Position numbers and translations under genes: made by a program. From an uncultured Aquimarina sp. (lineage in GTDB: Bacteria; Bacteroidota; Bacteroidia; Flavobacteriales; Flavobacteriaceae), in assembly GCA_947496555.1 (NCBI GenBank), contig CANMDH010000005.1, forward strand, positions 1 to 64,000: a DNA stretch of 64,000 nucleotides. Direction: 5' to 3'. The first letter of the stretch is position 1. Each line of letters opens with the position of its first letter. Shown one piece after another: positions 9,540 to 19,636 of this stretch. The notes under the pieces were generated by a model, which made no database searches, was not told the origin of the DNA, and was given only the letters and a program-made list of their open reading frames with translations.

Positions 9540-12500
9540 ATGATTTCAAAAAAACAAATTGCCGATATCTACCAGCTTACCCCAATGCAAAAAGGAATGT
9601 TATTTCATAATTTGCGAGAACCAAATTCATATATATGCCAATCCTCTTACAGCATAAAAGGAAATTTGGATATAGGTGCTGTTGAAAATAGTATTAATGA
9701 ATTAATCGCTCGACATTCCATACTAAGAACGTCATTCATATACGAGATAGGCAAAGAACCTCTACAAGTTGTTTTAAAGGAACGAAAAGTTGATATAAAT
9801 TTCAAAGATCTTACAAAAACTATAAATAATCAGGAAGATGAAATAAATAAGCATAAAGAAGATTATAAAAATCAAGGTTTTGACCTTTCCAGAGATAATT
9901 TACTTCGGTTAACAATTCTGCAAACCAGCAGCCAAGAGTTTGTTTTAATCTGGACCTTTCACCACATATTGATGGATGGGTGGTGTGTTAGCACCCTTAT
10001 AAATGAGTTTTATCGTTTATATTTTGCTTATGTAAACGATGAAGAGATAGCATTAAGTCCTTCGATGCCCTATAAGAATTATATTCAATGGCTTAAAAAA
10101 AGAAATAAAGAAGAATCAAAGCTTTTTTGGAAGAGTTATCTTGAAGGTTATGAGCAAAAAGTTGATATACCATCAACTATAGTTATAGAAAGCAATCGGA
10201 CCCATGAAGGAAATTTGGTATATAAAGAGTTTAGTTTTGATTCTAATACCACCAATAAGATTAAGGAACTCTCAATTCAACTTAAAGTTACTGTTAATAC
10301 TGTCCTTCAGGCTGTATGGGGTATTATGTTAAACAAGTATAATGATTCAAATGATATAATATTTGGATCAGTCATGTCGGGCAGACCATCAGAACTTGAA
10401 GGTATAGATACGGCTATTGGTTTATTTATTAATACTGTTCCTGTAAGGGTAAAGTATGCTTCAGAAGCTAACTTTAGTCAATTGGTGACGTCACTTTGGG
10501 AGGATTCTAGAAAGATCACAGATTATCAATATGAGTCATTGGCAAAATTACAAAACCAAACAATTTTAAAACAAGATCTGATAAATACGTTATACATATT
10601 TGAAAACTATCCAGATATTGATTATTTGGAAATTGAACAAAGACATCAGGACTCAGAAGAGAATGGTTTTTTAGAAGTAGAGAAGCATAAAATAAATGAA
10701 TATAATAGTTATGAGCTTACTTTAATTTGTATTCTTGATCAAACTCTATCACTTAGGTTAGAATATGATCAAAACCTTTACAATGACGAAATTATCGAAA
10801 GTTTTTTCATCCACTTTAAAAATGTTATTGACCAAGTTTTAGAATCTCCCAACGTACCTATAGACGATTTACAATTGATGTCCAAGGAAGAACGTACTAA
10901 TATTCTAGAACTTAGCGCTGGAGGATTTAAAGAATGGCTTCCCGAATATTCGACAATTCAGGATTCTTTTCAGATTATGGCCAGCAAATTTCCTGAAAAA
11001 ATAGCGCTGATTTATGAAGATTCTGAAATTACTTATGAAGATTTAAATATTCAAGCTAATAAACTTGCTGGGTTCATTAGATCAGAGTATAAAATTAATC
11101 CCGGAGATCGTATTGGACTAATTCTGCAAAAGTCTGATCAGATGATTATGACAATTTTGGCTGTTCTTAAATCTGGAGGAACCTATGTACCAATAGATAT
11201 TAACACTCCAAAATTGAGAAAACAAGAAATCATTAAAGATGCAGGAATAAAACTGCTTATTACCGAGTCCCATTTTATGTTTGATGCTTTCGATTTTTAT
11301 CAAGGCCCATTATTTGCAATTGATGTTCAGAATGAGTCTTATAAAGATCAGTCTCAAGGAAATCCTATTAATATAAGCACAAGTAATGATTTGGCATATA
11401 TTATATATACCTCTGGATCAACGGGTATCCCCAAAGGAGTAGCTATTGAACATCGAAGTATATGTAATACACTTCTTTGGAGAAAAGATTTTTATCAACT
11501 TGACGAAAAAGTTGTAAACTTACAATTACCCTCTTATGTCTTTGATAGCTCTGTTGAAGACATTTTTAGCATTTTGATCTCTGGAGGAACTTTGGTTATA
11601 CCAAAAGAAGAGCTAAAAATAGATCCGTCTTATCTAGAGCAAGTAATCAAAGAAAAATCGGTTAGTCATATATTAGTTACACCATCACTTTATCATCGAT
11701 TTTTGGAAGAGCTTCCAACTGCTATATCAACACTAAAGGTTGTTACAGTTGCTGGTGAAGCTTGTGATAAAAATTTAATATATCAGCATTATAAATTGGC
11801 ACCTGATGTTCAATTGTATAATGAATATGGCCCTACCGAAAATTCAGTATGTACTACTGCCGGAAAATTAGAACCTCATGATGAAACTCATATAGGAAAG
11901 CCTATAGACAATGTAAACATGTACGTGTTAAATGATAAATTAGAACTACTTTCAATTGGAGTCAGAGGAGAATTATATATATCCGGGGATGGTTTGGCTA
12001 GAGGATATTGGAATCGAAAAGCTCTTACTGAGGAAAAATTTGTTCCAAATCCATTTAATCCAAAACAGAAACTTTACAAAACAGGAGATCTTGGGAAACT
12101 AAAATCTAATGGTGATTTCATTTACATAGGCCGAAAAGATAATCAGATAAAGTTAAGAGGGTTTCGTATAGAGGTCAATGAAATTGAGTTAGCACTTAAT
12201 AAACAAGAAGGAATAAATACGGCAGTAGTTCTGCTAAAAAGAGATGAAATAGGTGGAGATAAACTAGTAGCATATTATAAGAGCGACATTACCTTAAATC
12301 ATAATCAACTTAAGTCGGAATTGTCTAATAATTTACCTAATTATATGGTTCCTAGCTCGTTTATACTAGTAAAGGAATTTCCTTTAACTATTAATGGGAA
12401 ATTAGACCATAAATCACTTTTGAAACTCACAAATACAGGGGGCAAGGAAAATAAAAAGCCTATTAATGATACAGAAGCAACACTTATTGAGATTTGGAAA

Positions 12501-15500
12501 GAAGTGTTACAGAATGACTCAATCGGAACAGAAAACGACTTTTTTGAATGTGGCGGAGATTCATTACTTGCAATAAAGTTAATAGTGAGAATTAATAAAA
12601 TATTTAACACAACTTTTAAGATATCATTTGTTTTTGAAAATGCTAATGTTGTAAAAATGGCTTGTTTAATTGACAACTCAGAAAGTTCTACAAAAAAACT
12701 CCCTGATTTAACGCCAATTCCTAATGAAGAATATTATGAAATATCTCATAGCCAACAAAGGTTATGGTTATTGAATGAGATAAACAGTACAAAACAAGCT
12801 TATAATATTACTGCAAACTATAAAATTGAAGGGAATATTGATATAAATTGTTTTCAAAAGGCATGGAAAACTTTGATTAAGAGACACGAAAGTTTGAGAA
12901 CCATTTTTATACTAGTAGAAGGAAAACCTTATCAAAAAATTATCGACTATAACAAAGAATTTGATGTAAATATTATTGACCCGGCTTTCGACAATGTTAG
13001 TTTAGAAGAAGCTTTACATGGCAATTCAAATTATATTTTCAATTTGAATACTGGGCCATTAGTAAGATGCCTATTAATATGTGCAGATAAAGAATCAATG
13101 GTGTTAAGTATGGCCTTTCACCATATTGTCTTTGATGGATGGTCAATGAATATAATTTTGAATGAATTGGTAAAGCTTTATGAAGGTTTTGTAAATAACA
13201 AATCTAAAGTTCTTCCAGAACTCAAAATTCAATATAAAGACTATTCGGCATGGATTAACAAGTTGTTGAGTGGAGAAAATTTTGTTTCACTCAAGGAATA
13301 TTGGCTTCAAAAGTTTTCAGGTACTTTACCTGTACTGAACATTATAACCGATAAGCCAAGACCGAAAATGAAATCATTCAATGGTGATATTTTTAGGTTT
13401 GATTTGAACAGAGATACTCTTAATAAAATCGATGAGGTCAAGAATGAAACCAAATCTAGTTTGTTTATATGTCTTACCGCATTTGTTAAGCTATTATTAT
13501 ATAAATATACAAATCAAGTAGACATAATTTTAGGATCTCCAGTTGCCGGTAGAAATCATGAACTGCTCGAAAATCAGGTAGGTTTTTATATCAATACGCT
13601 TCCCTTACGTACACTTTTTGACGAAAATCAAGATTTTAATGAGCTTTTATCACAGGTAAAAAATACCGTTTTAGAAGCTTTCGATCACCAAGCATATCCA
13701 TTCGATCAATTGGTAAGTGATCTCAAACTTGAAAGAGATGTTTCGAGATCACCACTTTTTGATGTAATGATTGTACTGCAAAGTCAAAATAAGTTAAATG
13801 AATTTCAAGAAAATATACAAACTAGTTTTAAAGTAGAAGAGTATGGTAGTAAATCCAAATTAAGTCATTTTGACTTAACTTTTCAGTTTATTGAATCTGA
13901 AAATGGAATATCCTGCAGTATTATATATAATACTGATCTATTTAGCCAAATTCGTATTAAACGAATGGCTGAACATTTTGTAAGAATCACCAATTTTACT
14001 TTACTCCAACCTGCTACAAGTTTGAAAGATATTCCCTATTTATCCAATGAGGAGTATAAAGAGCTTGTAGAAACATTTAACGACACAGAACATTCGTTTC
14101 CTATTGATGGATCAATTGTTACTTTATTTCAAAAACAGGTACAAAAATCTACACAGGAGACAGCGGTCGTATATAAGAATAAATCTTGGAATTATGGAGA
14201 AATCGATAGTTTAAGTTCAAACCTGGCATTTTATATAAAAAACAAATTTGGAATTGAACCGGGAGACAGAGTGGGGTTATTACTTAATAAATCAGAAAAT
14301 ATAATTATTTCTATACTCGCAATCTTAAAAGTTAGGGGAACCTATGTGCCAATTGATCCAGAGTTTCCACAATCAAGGATCGATTTTATAGCAGATGATG
14401 CTTCTTTAAGTTTATTGATCACAGATGAATTAAATAGCGTCAAGGCAGAAAAACTTAAAACCCCAATATTTATATCTGATCGCAAAGAAGTTATTGGGCA
14501 AGAAGAAACTCACACCAACGAATTATTAACCCAAGTTAAACCAAGCGATATTGCATATGTAATATATACATCAGGATCAACTGGTACTCCAAAAGGTGTT
14601 CTTGTTTCACACCTATCTGTGGTTAATCGAATTAATTGGATGTGGAGAGAACTTGACTTTGATCAAGAGGATGCTATCCTTCAAAAAACACCTTATGTTT
14701 TTGATGTTTCTGTATGGGAATTATTTTTGCCGATTTGTTATGGTGCCAAAATGGTAGTCTGTGATAAAGAAGTAATTTATGATCCCGAAAGATTATTAAA
14801 TCAAATTGAGAAAGATAAAATTAGTACAATTCATTTCGTACCGACGATGTTTAATTTTTTCATAAATGCTATAAATAATTCTAATGCATATAAAATTAAA
14901 AGTTTAAATAGGGTAATCACAAGTGGAGAATCTTTATCAAGAGTTACGGTAAACGCGTTTAAGAATATTTGTGACACTCCCTTGTTTAATTTATACGGTC
15001 CTACAGAGGCCACGGTAGATGTTACTTCTTTTCGAACGCAATCAGGATTAGAATCTATCCCTATTGGCAAGCCAATTGATAATTGTCAGATCTATATTCT
15101 GGATAAATATTTAAAACCCATAGCAAAAAAAGTAATTGGAGAAATTTATATAGGGGGTGTAGGTGTTGCAAAGGGATATCTAAACCGAGATGAATTAACT
15201 GCTACCAAATTTATACCTAATCCATTTAATGCAGAACATAGATTATACAAAACAGGGGATGTTGGTTTTTGGGATGAATCCGGTAATATTGAATTTGTTG
15301 GTAGAATCGATGACCAGGTAAAGGTTAAAGGATTTAGAATTGAACTTGGTGAGGTCGAAAATGCGTTGAAGAACTGTAAAGGAGTTAAAGAAGCAATAGT
15401 TGTATCTGTAGATAATGTTGAAGGAGTAAAGGAATTGGAAGCATTTTTATTAAGTGATGATGTACTCGCTTACGAAGAAATTTTGATGGAAATTTGCGAG

Positions 15501-17243
15501 ATACTTTCAGAGTACATGATACCAACGAGAATGTATCAAATTGATAAAATTCCATACACGGCAACAGGAAAAGTAGATAAAAAAGAGCTAAAGAATTTGA
15601 AAAGAAAGCCGTTGAATAGAAATAATTATACTCAATTGGATACTGTTATTACAACCAATAAAGAGGAAGTTTTTTTACTAATAATTCGAAAAGTATTAGG
15701 TCTCGAAAACGTAACATTGGCAGATAACTTTTTTCACTTAGGAGGAGATTCTATAAAAGCGATTATCATTGCAAACAAACTTTCTGTAAAAGGATATAAA
15801 TTACTAATACAGGATGTTTTCAATTTTCCTGTTTTAGGTTCTATGGCATCAAAAATCACGGCCGAATTATTGGAAAATAATTATGGTATAGTTGAAGGGG
15901 AAATACCGTTTACGCCCATACAAAGTGAAATAATGCTAAGAAATACAATTGATTCCAATCATTATAATCAATCAATGGTCTTAAGTTTAAAAGAAGAATT
16001 TAAAACAGAAGCACTGATCCCAATATTTGAAAAAATAACTGAACATCATGACGCACTTAGAATTATTTTTAAAGAAGAAGATGGAAATATCATTCAATAC
16101 AATCAAGATATCAACGGATCATTTGGTTATACCGAAATAGACCTTACGCAGTCACAGGATTTACTTAATGATCTCAACAACAAATGTGAATCGATACAAA
16201 AAAGTATTTCCCTTCAAAAAGGGCCACTTTTTAAAGTTACATTGATTAAAACTCAAAAAGGTAAATTGTTGTTTATGGTATCACATCATTTGGTAACAGA
16301 TGGTGTTTCATGGAGAATAATTTTGGAAGATTTGGAATTACTTCATTCTCAATTTGTTGGGGGAGAAGACTTTATCTTACCAAGCAAAACCAGTAGTTTT
16401 AAAAATTGGGCAAAAAGACTATTGAATTATGGAAATGAAGAACAATTCTTACTAAAAGAAAAGGACTACTGGAAGGGCATTGTTTCACAAAAGATAGAAC
16501 CTATTTCTACAGATTTTGCTTTTGCTTATAATTATTTAGGTGATCGTTTGGTGGAAGAGATTAGTTTAGACAAAGAAGAAACTATCCTGCTATTAAATGA
16601 AATGAATTCGATATTGAATGTTGAAATAAATGATGTGTTAGTCTATAGTCTAGTTAGTGCTGTTAAGGACACATTTGGAAATAATAAAATTGCGGTTACT
16701 ATGGAAGGACATGGTAGAGAAGAAATTCTTGAAAATGTTAATGTTAACCGAACTGTTGGATGGTTTACAAGTGCATATCCGGTGATCTTTGAATTATTAA
16801 GGAATAATGAAATACAAATCGAACTTGAAAGCACAAAAAAAATACTAAGGGAAGTTCCTAATAAAGGAGTAGGTTTTGGAATTTTAAAGTTTTTAACAAA
16901 GGACGAACATAAGACCGATATTGCCTATAATCTTAAATCGCAAATTAGTTTTAATTATTTAGGCCAGGTAGATGCAGACATAAAATCTGACATCTTTAAA
17001 TTTGAAAACCTTCCAGTAGGTAATAATATGAGTCCCAAAATTCAAAGTGTATTTAATTTAGATGTTTCGGGAGCGGTTATGGATAAAAAATTATTTATGG
17101 CTATTTCATATAGCAAAAGACAGTATAAAGACGATACAGTGAAGCTTTTGTGCAAGAATTATCTTTTTAGATTAAAATTATTAATCAATTTAATTAAAGA
17201 AAAAAAACAGAGTTATAGCCAAAATATTTCAACAGTAAATTAA
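9540..17243 (+). CDS. NRPS 3, C-A-T-C-A-T-E
   Basis: Two-module NRPS of 2567 residues. C1 starts YQLTPMQKGMLFH, the form that accepts a D-residue donor, with HHILMDG at 141; this fits its place after the epimerase of NRPS 2. A1 (loop near 622) has pocket DSELTAEVCK, which I cannot assign. Carrier Ser1008. C2 (LSxSQQRLWLL-like start, HHIVFDG at 1194) is LCL type. A2 (loop near 1677) has pocket DVWHISLVDK, matching the serine code closely. Carrier Ser2071 in LGGDS, then an epimerization domain with HHLVTDGVSWRII at 2249 and FNYLGQ. Predicted unit: X-D-Ser. There is no thioesterase or reductase domain after the E domain, so release or chain transfer must use another protein. Confidence 0.93.
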   Translation: MISKKQIADIYQLTPMQKGMLFHNLREPNSYICQSSYSIKGNLDIGAVENSINELIARHSILRTSFIYEIGKEPLQVVLKERKVDINFKDLTKTINNQEDEINKHKEDYKNQGFDLSRDNLLRLTILQTSSQEFVLIWTFHHILMDGWCVSTLINEFYRLYFAYVNDEEIALSPSMPYKNYIQWLKKRNKEESKLFWKSYLEGYEQKVDIPSTIVIESNRTHEGNLVYKEFSFDSNTTNKIKELSIQLKVTVNTVLQAVWGIMLNKYNDSNDIIFGSVMSGRPSELEGIDTAIGLFINTVPVRVKYASEANFSQLVTSLWEDSRKITDYQYESLAKLQNQTILKQDLINTLYIFENYPDIDYLEIEQRHQDSEENGFLEVEKHKINEYNSYELTLICILDQTLSLRLEYDQNLYNDEIIESFFIHFKNVIDQVLESPNVPIDDLQLMSKEERTNILELSAGGFKEWLPEYSTIQDSFQIMASKFPEKIALIYEDSEITYEDLNIQANKLAGFIRSEYKINPGDRIGLILQKSDQMIMTILAVLKSGGTYVPIDINTPKLRKQEIIKDAGIKLLITESHFMFDAFDFYQGPLFAIDVQNESYKDQSQGNPINISTSNDLAYIIYTSGSTGIPKGVAIEHRSICNTLLWRKDFYQLDEKVVNLQLPSYVFDSSVEDIFSILISGGTLVIPKEELKIDPSYLEQVIKEKSVSHILVTPSLYHRFLEELPTAISTLKVVTVAGEACDKNLIYQHYKLAPDVQLYNEYGPTENSVCTTAGKLEPHDETHIGKPIDNVNMYVLNDKLELLSIGVRGELYISGDGLARGYWNRKALTEEKFVPNPFNPKQKLYKTGDLGKLKSNGDFIYIGRKDNQIKLRGFRIEVNEIELALNKQEGINTAVVLLKRDEIGGDKLVAYYKSDITLNHNQLKSELSNNLPNYMVPSSFILVKEFPLTINGKLDHKSLLKLTNTGGKENKKPINDTEATLIEIWKEVLQNDSIGTENDFFECGGDSLLAIKLIVRINKIFNTTFKISFVFENANVVKMACLIDNSESSTKKLPDLTPIPNEEYYEISHSQQRLWLLNEINSTKQAYNITANYKIEGNIDINCFQKAWKTLIKRHESLRTIFILVEGKPYQKIIDYNKEFDVNIIDPAFDNVSLEEALHGNSNYIFNLNTGPLVRCLLICADKESMVLSMAFHHIVFDGWSMNIILNELVKLYEGFVNNKSKVLPELKIQYKDYSAWINKLLSGENFVSLKEYWLQKFSGTLPVLNIITDKPRPKMKSFNGDIFRFDLNRDTLNKIDEVKNETKSSLFICLTAFVKLLLYKYTNQVDIILGSPVAGRNHELLENQVGFYINTLPLRTLFDENQDFNELLSQVKNTVLEAFDHQAYPFDQLVSDLKLERDVSRSPLFDVMIVLQSQNKLNEFQENIQTSFKVEEYGSKSKLSHFDLTFQFIESENGISCSIIYNTDLFSQIRIKRMAEHFVRITNFTLLQPATSLKDIPYLSNEEYKELVETFNDTEHSFPIDGSIVTLFQKQVQKSTQETAVVYKNKSWNYGEIDSLSSNLAFYIKNKFGIEPGDRVGLLLNKSENIIISILAILKVRGTYVPIDPEFPQSRIDFIADDASLSLLITDELNSVKAEKLKTPIFISDRKEVIGQEETHTNELLTQVKPSDIAYVIYTSGSTGTPKGVLVSHLSVVNRINWMWRELDFDQEDAILQKTPYVFDVSVWELFLPICYGAKMVVCDKEVIYDPERLLNQIEKDKISTIHFVPTMFNFFINAINNSNAYKIKSLNRVITSGESLSRVTVNAFKNICDTPLFNLYGPTEATVDVTSFRTQSGLESIPIGKPIDNCQIYILDKYLKPIAKKVIGEIYIGGVGVAKGYLNRDELTATKFIPNPFNAEHRLYKTGDVGFWDESGNIEFVGRIDDQVKVKGFRIELGEVENALKNCKGVKEAIVVSVDNVEGVKELEAFLLSDDVLAYEEILMEICEILSEYMIPTRMYQIDKIPYTATGKVDKKELKNLKRKPLNRNNYTQLDTVITTNKEEVFLLIIRKVLGLENVTLADNFFHLGGDSIKAIIIANKLSVKGYKLLIQDVFNFPVLGSMASKITAELLENNYGIVEGEIPFTPIQSEIMLRNTIDSNHYNQSMVLSLKEEFKTEALIPIFEKITEHHDALRIIFKEEDGNIIQYNQDINGSFGYTEIDLTQSQDLLNDLNNKCESIQKSISLQKGPLFKVTLIKTQKGKLLFMVSHHLVTDGVSWRIILEDLELLHSQFVGGEDFILPSKTSSFKNWAKRLLNYGNEEQFLLKEKDYWKGIVSQKIEPISTDFAFAYNYLGDRLVEEISLDKEETILLLNEMNSILNVEINDVLVYSLVSAVKDTFGNNKIAVTMEGHGREEILENVNVNRTVGWFTSAYPVIFELLRNNEIQIELESTKKILREVPNKGVGFGILKFLTKDEHKTDIAYNLKSQISFNYLGQVDADIKSDIFKFENLPVGNNMSPKIQSVFNLDVSGAVMDKKLFMAISYSKRQYKDDTVKLLCKNYLFRLKLLINLIKEKKQSYSQNISTVN

Positions 17244-17257
17244 TTTATAAACCAAAA

Positions 17258-17905
17258 ATGAAAACTAAAATGAAAATTAAATCAACAATTCAAGTATTAA
17301 TCATTTTCTTGACCTTTGTGAGCTATAATGGAATTAGCCAAAATAAAGCGTCCAATGAAACCAAGTTTCGGGTAGATATAGAAAAAAGTGTTTTAAATTG
17401 GAAGGGAAAAAAACTAGTTGGATATGCCCATGTTGGTACCCTGAAGTTATCAAAAGCTGAATTGGTAGTTGATGGATTAAACATTCAAAAAAGTTTTTTT
17501 GAAATTGATATGAATAGTCTGCTAGATGATAATGCAATGAAGGATCCAAATAATGTAGATCTAACTAAACACTTAAAGGGTGAAGATTTCTTTTATGTAG
17601 AAAAATATCCATTTTCAAGTATAAAAATTACCGGAGCTCAACCAATTGTTGATAACCCCGATGCTGGAGATAGAAATTATATCCTCACTGGAGATTTAAC
17701 CATTAGAGGAATTACACATAAAATCGGTTTTCCTGCTACCATTTTAGTAAAAGATAATTTATTTGAAATGAAAGCAACAATTGTGTTTGATCGTTCCAAG
17801 TGGGATGTTAAATTTGGATCGGGGTCCTTCTTTGATAACCTAGGCGATAATATGATTAGTGATGACATAGAAGTAAATGTTGAATTGATAGCAAAAGCAA
17901 TCTAA
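17258..17905 (+). CDS. YceI-like secreted protein
   Basis: 215 residues. A hydrophobic N-terminal signal (about 1-28, ending near NGISQ) precedes a YceI-like domain: VDIEKSVLNWKGKKLVGYAHVG at the start, FEIDMNSL in the middle, LTGDLTIRGITHKIGFPA and FDRSKWDVKFGSG near the end. YceI proteins are lipocalin-like beta barrels that bind isoprenoid or amphiphilic molecules in the periplasm. It starts 14 bases after NRPS 3 on the same strand, so it is probably cotranscribed with the synthetases. A role in binding the product or a lipid precursor is inference only. Confidence 0.85.
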   Translation: MKTKMKIKSTIQVLIIFLTFVSYNGISQNKASNETKFRVDIEKSVLNWKGKKLVGYAHVGTLKLSKAELVVDGLNIQKSFFEIDMNSLLDDNAMKDPNNVDLTKHLKGEDFFYVEKYPFSSIKITGAQPIVDNPDAGDRNYILTGDLTIRGITHKIGFPATILVKDNLFEMKATIVFDRSKWDVKFGSGSFFDNLGDNMISDDIEVNVELIAKAI

Positions 17906-17997
17906 CAATCGAAACCTTATTGTTTTTTGGAGTGTTTTTTTGATACTTTATCATAGATTAAGCGTTTTATTCCCTTTAAAAGATATAATTATCAGGT

Positions 17998-19635
17998 ATG
18001 TATTTTCTGAATTTTTTTCATAGAGAGTCAAAGTCTTTTTACATTAATTTGTTTGTATTAAGTGTTTTTAATAGTTTGTTGTACTCAGGAATGTTGTACA
18101 TAATAACAAGCTCGATAAATGAAACCGCTCTTTTCGTTTTAGATGAGTATAAAGGCATGTTATTTTTGTCATTTATAATTTTATCATTTATAGGGAATAA
18201 GCTATTTCAAAACTATTCTGCTAGGTTAACAAATCGAGTAGTATATCGAGAAGAGTTAGCAATTATAGAAAGATTGAAGGAATGCGCCTATAATAATTTT
18301 GAAAAAATTGGAGTAGAAAAGGTATACACTGCTTTAGATGATTCTAAAGTTTTAGGAGGTATACCTGGTCTACTTCTTACACTTTTAAATTCTACGATAA
18401 TTATTTTTTGTGGGTTGATCTTTTTACTTTATACCTTCTCTTTTGGATTTTTAATGGTATTTGCCATGATTAGCATCTTATTTTTGTTTTATTGGCAGAG
18501 GAATGTTAAAATTCAAAAAGACTTAAACATATTAAGGGATTCTCATGATGAATTCCATAAGTATCTTAGGGATTTTTTGGTAGGTGTAAAAGAGCTAAAA
18601 ACTAATCGCGATCGTAATGATAGTGTCTTTCATGATTACATAGAAAAAAACAGAAAAAAAACTCAAGAATTAGACCTAAAAACGCTTCTTAAGTATATTT
18701 TTAATGAAATAACTGGGAGTTACAGCTGGTATTTAGTGTTGTTTGCTGTAATTTTTGTATTTCCTTCGATGTTCGAATTTAGTAATGAGAAGTCTACCAC
18801 TTTTGTAATGGTAATATTTTATTTAATGGGACCTGTGTCAGCACTTATAGGATCAATAGACGATATTACAAGAACCAAAATAGCTTTTGAAAGGATTGGT
18901 AAATTTCAAAAAAGTACAAGTTCTAAACTTGATTTTGATAAACTTTCTAAAAGTGAAAGTAGGTCATTAGAGTTTACAAGTATAGAATTTAAAGATGTAT
19001 TCTATCAACATGTAGATGATAAGAATAATGTGAAATTTAATCTAGGGCCTATAAACTTAAAAATTATTAAAGGCGAAGTAATTTTTATTACTGGAGGTAA
19101 TGGAAGTGGTAAAAGTACTTTTATGTATTTGTTTGCAGGCCTTTATAAGCCGATTTCTGGAACCATTCTTTTAAACGGAAAAGAAGTAAAATCTCCTGAA
19201 TATTTGGCAAATTGTATATCTTCCGTTTTTACAGATCATCACTTGTTTAGTGAAAACTATGATAATTTAAACTTAACTAATGAAAATCAGGAATTAAACA
19301 AGTTAATTAAATTGGTTAAACTTGAGGATATAATTGATCTATCCAACCAAGAAAAATTACTAGATCATAATCTATCCAGAGGTCAACGAAAGAGAATGTC
19401 ACTTGTTTATGCACTTATGGAAAGAAAACCTCTAATAATATTAGATGAGTGGGCCGCAGAGCAAGATCCAGATTTTAAAAAATATTTTTACCAAACAATT
19501 TTAACGCAATTGAAGAAAAAAGGAAAAACAATAATAGCTATAACGCATGATAGTCAATATTTTGATCGAGCTGATCGGCATATAGATTTTGAATTTGGTA
19601 AAATAAATAAAGATGAAAATATATTAGTTAAATAA
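17998..19635 (+). CDS. SyrD/PvdE-type peptide ABC exporter
   Basis: 545 residues with a fused membrane domain (about six hydrophobic segments in 15-290) and ATPase domain (about 325-540). Walker A GGNGSGKST near 366, signature LSRGQRKR near 459 (LSxGQRKR is typical of the PvdE/SyrD cyclic-peptide exporter group), Walker B LIILDEW near 480 and the H-loop AITHD near 515. These inner-membrane exporters move nonribosomal peptides to the periplasm. Its place right after the NRPS genes and the single base between its stop and the next start make it the likely exporter of the cluster product. Confidence 0.9.
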   Translation: MYFLNFFHRESKSFYINLFVLSVFNSLLYSGMLYIITSSINETALFVLDEYKGMLFLSFIILSFIGNKLFQNYSARLTNRVVYREELAIIERLKECAYNNFEKIGVEKVYTALDDSKVLGGIPGLLLTLLNSTIIIFCGLIFLLYTFSFGFLMVFAMISILFLFYWQRNVKIQKDLNILRDSHDEFHKYLRDFLVGVKELKTNRDRNDSVFHDYIEKNRKKTQELDLKTLLKYIFNEITGSYSWYLVLFAVIFVFPSMFEFSNEKSTTFVMVIFYLMGPVSALIGSIDDITRTKIAFERIGKFQKSTSSKLDFDKLSKSESRSLEFTSIEFKDVFYQHVDDKNNVKFNLGPINLKIIKGEVIFITGGNGSGKSTFMYLFAGLYKPISGTILLNGKEVKSPEYLANCISSVFTDHHLFSENYDNLNLTNENQELNKLIKLVKLEDIIDLSNQEKLLDHNLSRGQRKRMSLVYALMERKPLIILDEWAAEQDPDFKKYFYQTILTQLKKKGKTIIAITHDSQYFDRADRHIDFEFGKINKDENILVK

Positions 19636-19636
19636 G

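Noticed and set aside
11520-11870. Substrate call for module 3 (pocket DSELTAEVCK)
   Set aside because: I do not recognise this code well enough to name an amino acid.
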